Origin: Bacteroidales bacterium
Lineage (GTDB): Bacteria; Bacteroidota; Bacteroidia; Bacteroidales; ML635J-15
Length of the DNA: 36,767 nucleotides
Reading direction: 5' to 3'
Assembly: GCA_003249955.1 (NCBI GenBank)
Contig: QKHS01000073.1
Location: forward strand, 1-36,767
Part shown: one piece after another, positions 1 to 8,700 of the stretch
Numbering within the stretch: the stretch's first letter is position 1
How the letters are laid out: each line of letters opens with the position of its first letter
The notes under the pieces: generated by a model
Told to the model about the DNA's origin: nothing
Seen by the model: the letters and a program-made list of their open reading frames with translations, nothing else
Databases searched by the model: none
Made by a program: the position numbers and the translations under genes

Positions 1-23
1 AATTTGTGAAAACAGGAAAATAA
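1..23 (+). CDS. 3' end of a T9SS cargo gene (partial)
   Basis: Only the last six codons and the stop are inside the window. Read in the frame starting at base 3 they give FVKTGK and then TAA. The next gene ends in FVKAGK and the orphan tail at 3138-3215 ends in FVKAK, so this is most likely the C-terminal strand of another T9SS sorting domain. The rest of the gene lies to the left of the window. The call rests on six residues plus the identical context of the neighbours. Confidence 0.6.
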
Positions 24-69
24 AAAGAATCACCTGAAAAAACTATTATTTTCAACAGAAATAAAGAAT

Positions 70-1620
70 ATGATAAAACCTTTACTGATATTGGGTTTAA
101 TACTGGTAAGCTCTGCATTGTTCGCGCAGGAAAGGTTTTATTATCTATATGACGGGTGGACTATTAACAAATCATTTGTGGTAGAAGATAACTATATAAA
201 TTGCGGCTTGTGCCCTCATCCATCAACAAGTGCCAGTAATCTTCAGTTCAGCTTAATTGATAATAGCGGAACATGTCTTGATTCTTTTCAACACACCGAT
301 TTAACAGATGGATATACTGTTAATCGCGCCAATTCTTATCTCAAAGATGGAGATACATTAATAATTGTGGGTTCTTCAGTGGATTATTATAAAAGCTATG
401 CCCTTAACAGAATAATGATGAAGTATAATATTCAGACTAAAGAACTTTGTGATTTGGTAAATTTTAATAATTGTGGGGACGAACAAGCTTTGAATTATAT
501 TATAACTGAATTTAACAACGGATATTTAATTGCTTCTGAGTATAATTACATTCAATATAATCAGTATCCATTATTAATATTTGCAAATCTTAATGGCGAC
601 ACGATTTCAACAAAACGATACACATTTTTACCAACTGATGATATAGGGAGAAGGGTAAAACCTTATCAAATTCTTAAACTCCCGGATGGTGGGTACATTT
701 TAAGTTGCGAAGACGAGATAGGCCAATATATGTATCAGGAACAAAGAGCATGGTTCTTAAGATTAGACAATCAGGGAAATGAATTGTGGAGGAGAGCTAC
801 TTCTACACAGGACACAATGTGTTACAGGCCTTTTGCTTTTCTTTCTCAAAACGATGACTATATTATTACATGGAGCGATCCATTTCTATATGAAGAAGTC
901 CTTAATCCGAGTATGACTATATGGATTGCAAAAATGAGTGATAATGGTGTTATTTCAGATAGACATAAAATAAGTGATGATATTGCAGGTTTTCCTCTTA
1001 AAATGTTCTATGTAAACGATTATTATCAGGACAGTTCCAACAACATTTTTATTATGGGTGAAATGACATATCCATACAATGGCTTTCTTATAAAAATAAA
1101 TCCCGAAGGACATGCTGTCTGGTTCCGCGAGTACGAGTGTTTCCCTGAGAATGACGCTGATATGGCACAGACAAAACTTTACGGCTTAACTCACACTCCC
1201 GATGGTGGTTTTATTATGGGGGGCGAGTATCAGTGCTCTAACAGCTCCATGTTCCCCGGCGGCATTCAAAAAGGGCTTGCAATTAAGGTTGATTCTTGCG
1301 GCTGCCTCGAAGAGGGCTGTAATCCTCTTTGCAATGTAAGTATCGGACAACAGTTTATTTATGCACAAAATGCCGTAATTTACCCTAACCCGGCAACCGG
1401 TTTTGTTAATATTGAATTAAACACTTTTGCAAAAACCGTAAACGTCCAGGTATTTGATGCCGAAGCTTGTCTATGGATAAATTCTGTTGAAAACAGTGAA
1501 CTTAATAATCCCGCTAAGTTTAGCCTCGATATTTCGGGGCTGGCCACGGGGATTTATACAGTTAATATCTGGGCAGAAGGTAAATTGTTTACCGGAAAGT
1601 TTGTAAAAGCCGGGAAATAA
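70..1620 (+). CDS. Secreted T9SS type A sorting-domain protein
   Basis: A 516-residue protein with a signal peptide (about residues 1-19, ending LFAQ), so it should cross the inner membrane by Sec. The body (about 20-420) has repeated elements such as DGGYILSCE and DGGFIMGGE, each followed by aromatic-rich strands, which suggests a beta-propeller-like cell-surface domain. A Cys-rich segment (SCGCLEEGCNPLC) precedes the C-terminal domain. That domain begins AVIYPNPATGFVNIEL and ends GIYTVNIWAEGKLFTGKFVKAGK-type strands, the pattern of a type A T9SS sorting domain, which directs the protein through the outer membrane and is usually cleaved on attachment. The ligand or substrate of the body cannot be read from the sequence. 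It is probably a tandem paralogue of the gene truncated at the window edge, judging by the matching tails. Confidence 0.85.
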   Translation: MIKPLLILGLILVSSALFAQERFYYLYDGWTINKSFVVEDNYINCGLCPHPSTSASNLQFSLIDNSGTCLDSFQHTDLTDGYTVNRANSYLKDGDTLIIVGSSVDYYKSYALNRIMMKYNIQTKELCDLVNFNNCGDEQALNYIITEFNNGYLIASEYNYIQYNQYPLLIFANLNGDTISTKRYTFLPTDDIGRRVKPYQILKLPDGGYILSCEDEIGQYMYQEQRAWFLRLDNQGNELWRRATSTQDTMCYRPFAFLSQNDDYIITWSDPFLYEEVLNPSMTIWIAKMSDNGVISDRHKISDDIAGFPLKMFYVNDYYQDSSNNIFIMGEMTYPYNGFLIKINPEGHAVWFREYECFPENDADMAQTKLYGLTHTPDGGFIMGGEYQCSNSSMFPGGIQKGLAIKVDSCGCLEEGCNPLCNVSIGQQFIYAQNAVIYPNPATGFVNIELNTFAKTVNVQVFDAEACLWINSVENSELNNPAKFSLDISGLATGIYTVNIWAEGKLFTGKFVKAGK

Positions 1621-1701
1621 TATACTTTTTATTACTTGTTATAATCCGGAAACTGATAATAAAATTACTGAAATAATTAATTCATAATCTATAAAGTAAT
1701 T

Positions 1702-3132
1702 ATGAGAAATCTGATCATTATTAATTTGATATTCCTGTTGCAAACGTTCGTGCTGCAGGCTCAGACACTTATCGCAACATCAAAGCATCCCGAAGCCACG
1801 GCAAACCACAATCAGCGTAAAATTGTACGCGACACTGCTGATAATATTTATGTCGTATATCAGAATATCTTGAGCAATGATACTGTAATAATGGGTGTTT
1901 ATCTTAATCGCGAAACGGAAACATGGTGTGAACCATTTCAGATTTGTGAAGGGAAAAATCCGACATTGGCAATAAGCAGCGATTGTAAGATTTTTTTGAT
2001 ATATGAGTCTTCTGGAAATATTCCAGACATAATATGCCGAAGTTCACTTAACTTCATTAATTGGTCTGCTGCTTTAACTGTTGATGAAACTAATTACCCA
2101 TGTATGACACCTGTTGCAGATGTTGATCAATCTGGCAGTGTTAACATTTTTTGGATAAATCGTGTAAGTACATCTCATAAATATATTAATTACGCACTTG
2201 TTCAAAACGATACGGTAACAAAACGTGAATACTTTTTGGGTCAGGCATCAGATATTGCTATTGCCAATCATTTGAAATATGAAGGGACAAAGCTTTTTCT
2301 GGTTATGGAATCTACTCTGGATGATTATGACATTGTTATGTTTTCAACAGATGATTATTGGGAAACCTGGCAAAATGCTGACAATATTATAGGACACAAT
2401 CCAACAATAACTTATAACACACATTATTTGGGATATGATCAATCTGTAAAGGTTTTGTATCTAAATGGCCAAAACAAGCTGTGTGAGGCTGTGTCAGTAT
2501 TTGAAAATAATAACTTTAATTTTTATAATCGTCAGGCGCAGTCAGGGTTGGTTACATATCTTTGTATTGATGACATCGCTCCACCAATAGGAAACAGCTA
2601 TCTTTTTATTCGCAATAATATTCTATATCACAGTTTTTCTTATGGTTCTGCTGATTGGTTTGATGACTACGAGCATGGAATTAATTATGATTTTGATATC
2701 CTTTTAGATTCCGTAACTACCAATCCAATCAACCCATCAATAGCCTATAAACATTTTCGTTTTAACGTTGTTGACTTTATTTGGTCTGAAAACACTGGCG
2801 AAAATTTCAACATATTTTATAAGCGTGATGATAAATATGATCCTCTTGCGACAAGTGCTCAAACATCTCAAAATCATATTAATGTTTATGCATCGCCAAA
2901 TCCATTCACCGATAATGTATTAATAGACTTCCACTCTATTAAAACCGGCAACATAACCCATATTACCATTTTTGATCCCAAAGGAAATCCGGTTTTTAAG
3001 ACATCCACAAACCAGAACAGTTTTATGTGGGACGCCTCCGACAATTCTGGAGGAAAAGTAAAATCTGGTTATTACATAATACTGACAGAAAACAACGGCA
3101 AGAAAATTGCCGGCAGGATTTTGAAATTATAA
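1702..3132 (+). CDS. Secreted T9SS sorting-domain protein, sialidase-like propeller
   Basis: A 476-residue protein with a signal peptide ending about LQAQ at residue 21. The body has spaced strand motifs such as NIYVVYQN, KIFLIYESSG and VNIFWINR. These resemble the repeats of sialidase or BNR-like beta-propellers, but no catalytic Asp-box set is evident, so enzymatic activity is not claimed. The C-terminus (about 395-476) carries a type A sorting domain starting VYASPNPFTDNVLIDF and ending GRILKL. This tail belongs to a different subtype from that of the gene upstream, which ends FVKAGK. An orphan FVKAK-type tail lies five bases behind the stop in another frame, which suggests that the 3' end of this gene was rearranged. 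Probably displayed at the cell surface. Confidence 0.8.
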   Translation: MRNLIIINLIFLLQTFVLQAQTLIATSKHPEATANHNQRKIVRDTADNIYVVYQNILSNDTVIMGVYLNRETETWCEPFQICEGKNPTLAISSDCKIFLIYESSGNIPDIICRSSLNFINWSAALTVDETNYPCMTPVADVDQSGSVNIFWINRVSTSHKYINYALVQNDTVTKREYFLGQASDIAIANHLKYEGTKLFLVMESTLDDYDIVMFSTDDYWETWQNADNIIGHNPTITYNTHYLGYDQSVKVLYLNGQNKLCEAVSVFENNNFNFYNRQAQSGLVTYLCIDDIAPPIGNSYLFIRNNILYHSFSYGSADWFDDYEHGINYDFDILLDSVTTNPINPSIAYKHFRFNVVDFIWSENTGENFNIFYKRDDKYDPLATSAQTSQNHINVYASPNPFTDNVLIDFHSIKTGNITHITIFDPKGNPVFKTSTNQNSFMWDASDNSGGKVKSGYYIILTENNGKKIAGRILKL

Positions 3133-3137
3133 CTACA

Positions 3138-3215
3138 TTACCGGATAGAATTTACACTGTTAATATCCGGGCTGACGGCAAATTGCTTACGGGAAAGTTT
3201 GTAAAAGCTAAGTAA
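3138..3215 (+). pseudogene. Orphan T9SS sorting-domain tail (gene remnant)
   Basis: Twenty-five codons and a stop, out of frame with the gene that ends at 3132, translate to LPDRIYTVNIRADGKLLTGK followed by FVKAK. They match the last residues of the protein encoded at 70-1620 (GIYTVNIWAEGKLFTGK, FVKAGK). Over about 57 aligned bases I count eight differences. Five of them are synonymous, so the segment was probably coding until recently. No start codon, signal peptide or rest of a domain is attached. It is best read as the leftover 3' end of a third cargo gene whose body was lost or replaced. Confidence 0.7.
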
Positions 3216-3332
3216 GGATATTTAAATCAAATATTATAATCAGCTTTTCTCTTCCCTGCGGAAACGTTTTTTTACACTTACACCCTGATACTGCCGCACA
3301 CTCAGGCAAACATACCACAAACTAATTATGCC

Positions 3333-3363
3333 TTGCTATACGGATCTGCCCGTGATAAATTTG
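3333..3363 (+). promoter_or_regulatory. Bacteroidetes-type promoter
   Basis: TTG at 3333-3335, exactly 20 bases, then TAAATTTG at 3356-3363. This fits the known Bacteroidetes housekeeping consensus (TTG near -33, TAnnTTTG near -7). Transcription would start near 3370, leaving a leader of about 18 bases before the ATG at 3388. Confidence 0.65.
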
Positions 3364-3387
3364 TCATAAACATTAAAACATACGATT

Positions 3388-4029
3388 ATGAAAAAGACAA
3401 TTTTAATAAGCATGGCAGTTCTTCTCACAATAAATATTTATTCACAGCAGAGCTCCCCGGGAAAGACACTTAGTCCTTCAAATAATACAAACGGTAAAAC
3501 TACAACCAACACAACCACGACAAGCGATTTTCAGGTCGATTATTTTATAATCGGCGGAAGCCTGGGACTGGGACCTATTTTGAGTACCAATCTTGTTAAC
3601 TCGGGATTCATCGGCGAGTCAACCTTCGATTTCATGGTTCAGTCAAAACATAACCGCTTTGGAATCGGCATGTCAAACACATTGATGGGAACACCAGAAA
3701 ACCTCGCGGTTCTTCTCTTCACTTTAGGTAAAGACAATGTAAACCTGCACAAGTTCTATTTCTGCTACGAGTGGACATTATTTAAAAAGAGCCCTGTAAA
3801 TCTCGGAGCCGGAATGAAAGTAGGCGGGTTTACTGTAGGCAACTATCCCGACACAACCAAAACTCCGTTCTTTGCAAGTGCCGGACCGGTTATAGAACTC
3901 GGGCACCCGAAATTTTATCTCTACATCAAACCCGAAATCGGATATAACTCCTACAACACTCATTCATGGAAAAAAGATATTTATGTCGTGGCAAATATCG
4001 GTCTTCGCCTTAAATGCAAAGCTGACTAA
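3388..4029 (+). CDS. Predicted small outer-membrane beta-barrel protein
   Basis: A 213-residue protein with a signal peptide (about 1-20, ending IYSQ) and then a Ser/Thr/Asn-rich linker (about 21-48). The rest alternates glycine-rich and aromatic strands (FIIGGSLGLGP, NLGAGMKVGGF, KFYLYIKPEIGY) and closes with VVANIGLRLKCK, as in small eight-stranded outer-membrane barrels. No named family is recognised. It has its own promoter at 3333-3363 and is followed by two terminators, so it is probably transcribed alone. It could be a porin-like or purely structural protein, and no function can be assigned. Confidence 0.7.
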   Translation: MKKTILISMAVLLTINIYSQQSSPGKTLSPSNNTNGKTTTNTTTTSDFQVDYFIIGGSLGLGPILSTNLVNSGFIGESTFDFMVQSKHNRFGIGMSNTLMGTPENLAVLLFTLGKDNVNLHKFYFCYEWTLFKKSPVNLGAGMKVGGFTVGNYPDTTKTPFFASAGPVIELGHPKFYLYIKPEIGYNSYNTHSWKKDIYVVANIGLRLKCKAD

Positions 4030-4060
4030 GGTTTTGCATCCCGGCAAAGAGCCGCAAAAC

Positions 4061-4090
4061 AAAGCCATAGCGTAATCGTTATGGCTTTTT
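4061..4090 (+). terminator. Intrinsic terminator
   Basis: The arm AAAGCCATA pairs with TATGGCTTT, extended inward by GCG against CGT (one G-U pair), with loop TAAT and a run of five T. It lies 31 bases behind the stop at 4029 and ends the transcript of the barrel gene. Confidence 0.8.
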
Positions 4091-4113
4091 ATATTGCATA
4101 TAATCATAAAAAC

Positions 4114-4145
4114 AAAAAGCGGAAAACAATGTTATTCCGCTTTTT
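4114..4145. terminator. Bidirectional intrinsic terminator
   Basis: The arm AAAAAGCGGAA (4114-4124) pairs perfectly with TTCCGCTTTTT (4135-4145) around a ten-base loop, and it has a T run when read on either strand. It lies between convergent genes and serves the minus-strand gene that ends at 4165, as well as backing up the terminator at 4061. Confidence 0.8.
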
Positions 4146-4164
4146 AAGTATTGTTATAATTACT

Positions 4165-5448
4165 TTATTCCGAATAAGTGTTTATGTACTCGTTTATTTC
4201 ATTCTTACTGGCCTGAGCAGTGAAAAAGTCTTTTACTACCGAATAATTTTTTCTGTCATTACAATATTTATATGAAAACTTAGCAATGTCCAGTTTATCA
4301 GCCTCAAGAGAGAACAAAGGTAATAATCCTTTTACCTGAGCTGATGAAATGCAGGAATATTCTTTAATAAGCCTTTTTGCAACTTCTGAACGGGAGGTGG
4401 AAAAGCTTTCTTTTCTGATCTCTGTTTTAATTTTCTCAAAATCAGCATCACTAACAAAGCATTTATTGTCAACTTCTGCAACAGCATAAGGTTTTTCTGT
4501 TCCCGGAACAATATAAATTTCGTTAATTCCCGATTTTAACTTTGTACTTGTAAGCAATTGTTTTACGTACAAAAAGTTATCCTTATCATAAATTTTTTCG
4601 TAAGCAGTCTTAAAAAATACATACCTGTAATTTTCTCCGTCCATTAACATCCCGAGTTTCATTACCTGAGCTGTATTAAAACAGTAAGTATAAACATACT
4701 CCATACATATTTTTGCTTTTTCCTCATCGGTCGGGAACTGGGCAAGGCTGTTTGCAAAAGCCAGAAACTGCTTATCGTTCAAATATCCGTCACACCCTTT
4801 ACTACCTGTATATCCGACAGGCGAAGGAAAAGTAATTCCGTTTATTACTTCAGGTGTCTTGTCTTCTGTAACCACCTTTTCAGTTTTATCAACAACTTCG
4901 GATTTTTCAGGTTCTTCAGCCTCTTTAACAGCAACTTCTTCTTTTTTTATCTCATCAACAGTATCCTTTTTATCTGTTTCAGTTTCAGACACCAATTCAT
5001 CTTTCTGTTTGTCTTTTTTCCTGTCTTTAAGTTCAAGATACTCTGTATAACTGTCCATATCGGTCTCAGGCACACCATAAACAGCATTCTGCTCTTTTAT
5101 ATATTCCCATAGAATCTGAGAATGCGAAAAATTGTCAAAAGCATCACAAACAATAATAGCATTTGACTTATCCGAAATTTTAGGATAAACTTTTTTCACA
5201 TAAATCAATCTCTGGCTGTCATCAGTAAAAATTTCAGCCGCTTTATAAAGTTGATTGGATGAAATATATTTTCTTTTCATCATCCTCACACCTTTTTTCA
5301 TTCTTCTTTCCTCCGATTTAGGTTTTTCAAGCCTCTTAGTGTAAATTTTATAAGAGATCTTAGACATCGGTTTATGAGGCTCATCTACTTGTGCTGCAAG
5401 ACTGCCGCTAAATATTACAAGTGCCAGAAAAAGTGCAAAATTTTTCAT
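4165..5448 (-). CDS. Secreted protein with three DUF4476-like units
   Basis: A 427-residue protein with a signal peptide (residues 1-20, ending LAAQ). Three related helical units can be seen at about 65-118, 226-302 and 337-412. Each has a hydrophobic helix, a short turn with a pattern like F(N/S).(A/S)Q(V/I) followed by a bulky residue, then an aromatic/charged helix and a D..N stretch. Examples are CFNTAQVMKL and CISSAQVKGL, with NFSHSQILWE as a weaker N-terminal copy. This is the pattern of DUF4476, a Bacteroidota family of unknown function. A Glu/Lys/Asp-rich linker (about 138-200) joins the first unit to the other two. It stands alone, convergent with the barrel gene and divergent from the giant SPOR gene. 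Probably periplasmic. Confidence 0.7.
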   Translation of the reverse strand: MKNFALFLALVIFSGSLAAQVDEPHKPMSKISYKIYTKRLEKPKSEERRMKKGVRMMKRKYISSNQLYKAAEIFTDDSQRLIYVKKVYPKISDKSNAIIVCDAFDNFSHSQILWEYIKEQNAVYGVPETDMDSYTEYLELKDRKKDKQKDELVSETETDKKDTVDEIKKEEVAVKEAEEPEKSEVVDKTEKVVTEDKTPEVINGITFPSPVGYTGSKGCDGYLNDKQFLAFANSLAQFPTDEEKAKICMEYVYTYCFNTAQVMKLGMLMDGENYRYVFFKTAYEKIYDKDNFLYVKQLLTSTKLKSGINEIYIVPGTEKPYAVAEVDNKCFVSDADFEKIKTEIRKESFSTSRSEVAKRLIKEYSCISSAQVKGLLPLFSLEADKLDIAKFSYKYCNDRKNYSVVKDFFTAQASKNEINEYINTYSE

Positions 5449-5765
5449 AATTATTTTTTTACGAATTTAATGATTTTTCCCAATCAAAAAAAGTGCCTGA
5501 AAAATTACGGCGTAATTATAAGCAAATAAAGATTAAAAGCGCTTGCAGAGATTCATACTTTTTTCTGCCACAATATTAATAATTACAACAAGCGTAAAGT
5601 GCCGGATACAGATTAGGCTACAATGCTTTAATGTATATTATGTCATGGAATTGCCCGTTTTTGGACATCTCAAAATTCGTTGATTTTTTATAGTCTTGGC
5701 AAAATTGTTAATTTTGTTTAATTATTAACTAAGATTGAGTAATTTTAAGTTTTATTTTAGCTGCA
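5449..5765. other. Divergent intergenic region, 317 bp
   Basis: This AT-rich stretch separates the start codons of the DUF4476 gene (-) and the giant SPOR gene (+) and must hold both promoters. A TAATTTTG box at 5709-5716 fits the -7 element for the + gene, but no TTG sits at the right distance upstream. No ORF, RNA gene, strong hairpin or repeat was found in it. Confidence 0.5.
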
Positions 5766-8700
5766 TTGATTAAGAGAATTTTTAAAATAGTATTTTTTAT
5801 TACCATTGCGTTTTGCTTGTCAATTCAGGGGTTTGCACAATATATCCCTTCGGTTGATCTTAGTCAGGACGAGAATCTGTTATATGAGCAATGCAAAAAT
5901 CAGTTTTTTAACGAAGAATATGTTCAATCATATCAGGGCTTTTCTCAGTTGTTAAGCCTTTACCCCCGCGAAGAAGTTTTTAACTACTACTACGGGGCAT
6001 GTATTATTAAACTGAACAATAACATAAAATCAGGAATTGACTATCTGGAATATGCTGCTGCAAAGGGAATAAATCCGGCCAATTTTTATATCGGGCTGGG
6101 ATACCATTACATGTATGATTTTGAAAAAGCACTGGAATACTACGAGCTCTATAAAACTAATGCCAAACGAAAAGACATTGTAAATTTTGAGGTGGAACAA
6201 TACATAAGCATGGCAAAAAACGGTATAAATCTGGTAAAGTATGCTTATGAGCTCAAGGTAATCAGCAGCAAAAAGATTAGTCGTGATAACTTTTATTATT
6301 CCTATAATTTAAAAGATTTTGGCGGGAATATTATTGTAAAAACCGATCAGTTCAAGGGAAAAGCGGACAAGGAAATCCGCGAGCTTGACCTTATGTACAT
6401 TTCTGAAGTTCACAATGTGCTGTTTTTCAGCAGTTACGGAGATTCAAAGAAAAACAGTCTGGACATTTACATGTCGAGAAAAGAAAAAAACAACTGGACA
6501 CCCCCACAAAAGTTATCGGACTCCATAAATACAAAATACGATGAAGCATTTCCGTTTTTAAGTGAGGACGGCACGACTCTTTATTTCTCATCAAAAGGGC
6601 ACAACAGCATGGGAGGATACGACATCTTCCGCACTGTATGGGATGCTAAAAAAAATGTATGGTCATCACCTGAAAATCTGGATTTCCCGGTAAACACACC
6701 TTACGACGACATTATGTATGCCGTGGACCGGTTTAACGAAACAGCATTTTTTGCATCGACCAGAGATTCAAAAATTGATAAAATCACTGTTTTCAGGATA
6801 CTTACCGAAACTAATCCTCAAAAACGTAAGCTCGAAAGCATGTCGGATATTTATCAAAATGCAAGTTTACAGGTAAATCCGATTGCAGAAACAGAACTCG
6901 CGAAAAGACAGGAAATAAGAGCCGTGGCAATGAAAGACACATCAACCAGCATTGCTTCTGTTCAGACTCATAATGATACCGTAGCCGATGCGGATGTTCT
7001 TATTCAAAATGCTGTTGCCGAACTGAGTGAGAAATCGGAAATTACTGCCGGTTATCTGGAATATGCTGCATCTGCATATAAACTTACCGAAATAAAACTT
7101 GCTGAAATAAAAGACCTGAATAAACAAATAAGCCTGCTGAAAACCAAAACAGATGAAAAATCAGTTCAGTTAAAAGACAGCCTGACCAGACTTGCGAATG
7201 CAAAAGCGGTCGAGAGCTCGGAATTGTACAATATTTCCAAATTTTTTGCCGATGCTGCCAATCAGACAAACGGACTTATTTCTTATTACCGGACTGAGCT
7301 GAAAGTTCTGGATAATACTTCGAGAAACGAAAAATCTTTGCTCGGGAATGTAAAAAAATTAAATAATGAAATTAAAAATATAAATACAGAATTTCCTTTC
7401 GATACTTATATTGCAGGGCTGGAAAAAGAGAAATCACAAAAACTTACGAAACTCAACACTTACATTAGTAAAAATGAACCCGAATTTGAAAAAATTGAAG
7501 CTCTGAATGATAAAATCACAATTAAAATAGATCTTGCAAAAAAAGAGACGGATTTTGATGTACGTGAAAAATATGTTTATGACCTCAAAACTTATGAAAA
7601 CGAGAAAATTGATATTATAGCCAGAATTAAAGATAACGAAATTCAGATTGAATTCTTTAATCACGACATAAACGAACTTGAGCAGAGACAAAATCTTGCA
7701 AACCTGTTTCGCGGAGATATAGAAGACGGGCTGTTTATGAATCCCGGCCTTGATGTCAGTAAATTAAGTAACGAAATCGAAATTCTTAAAACCGCTGTTG
7801 CTCAAAACTCCCTTAAAGAACTGTCCGGAATACAGGATAAAATTCTTGCCGACCTCACACTATACTCTCCTGTTGTTGATTATGACGGCATTCTTTACGG
7901 GACATCAGACCTTGCTGAAACAGATCACATAAACATCTTTATTGATACTGAGACATACACAAAAAAATATGACAATATCATTTCTGACAAAACTATACGT
8001 ACCGGCAGGCTGATTACAGCCAACGATTCCCTTAATGAACAGATAAAAGTTAAAGAAGCTGAATTTGATTCTGCCACAGATGATTCAGATAAACAAAAAA
8101 TAATTGCAGACATTAATTCACTGCAATCTGAAATTGATCAAAATGCCGAAATAATAGAATCCGGGCTGACAATTGAAAATGAGACCGATATTGCCACAAT
8201 TTTAACTGCTTATCAGGACATTAAACAGAACCCGGTAAATGCAGAAATAAACAACATCATCTCCGAAACCGACAAGCTTATTGCCGAATCAAAATCTGTA
8301 GAATCTGAAATCGCCGATTTAAAAGAGCTGGACAAAACCGGCAATTCTCCCGGCATTAAATATCTCGAAGTTGTAAAATCGGATATTGACTCAAGAATTG
8401 CATTAAATGTGAGTGACATCAGCGAAAAACAAAAAAATATCGTGCCCGCACCCGATATAAAATCCATTATAGCAGAGCTTGAAAAAGATCTGAATTATAC
8501 AGAAAAAAACGGGGCCGCAGAAAAACTGCTTGTAACAGATTTGCAAAAAGCCCGGAAACTATTTGATGATGCAGACAAACAAAAGGATATTCAAAAGAAA
8601 AATGACCTGATAACACAGGCAAATGCGATTGTTGACCGCGGCATTTCGCAATCAATAGACTTTTTTAACGAAAGCCTTGTTTCAATGTATTCAGGTTTTA

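Noticed and set aside
3027-3215. A 62-codon open frame starting inside the second cargo gene
   Set aside because: Only its last 25 codons show protein-like similarity (the orphan tail). The first part is the shifted frame of the cargo gene, so it is not a gene as a whole.
4081-4275. A 64-codon open frame on the plus strand with a membrane-like C-terminus
   Set aside because: It runs through two intrinsic terminators and overlaps the 3' end of the DUF4476 gene. There is no promoter or family resemblance.
5766-5850. Lipoprotein signal in the giant SPOR protein (a Cys in IAFCLSIQ)
   Set aside because: The residue before the Cys is Phe, which does not fit a lipobox, and a good signal peptidase I site (GFAQ) follows.
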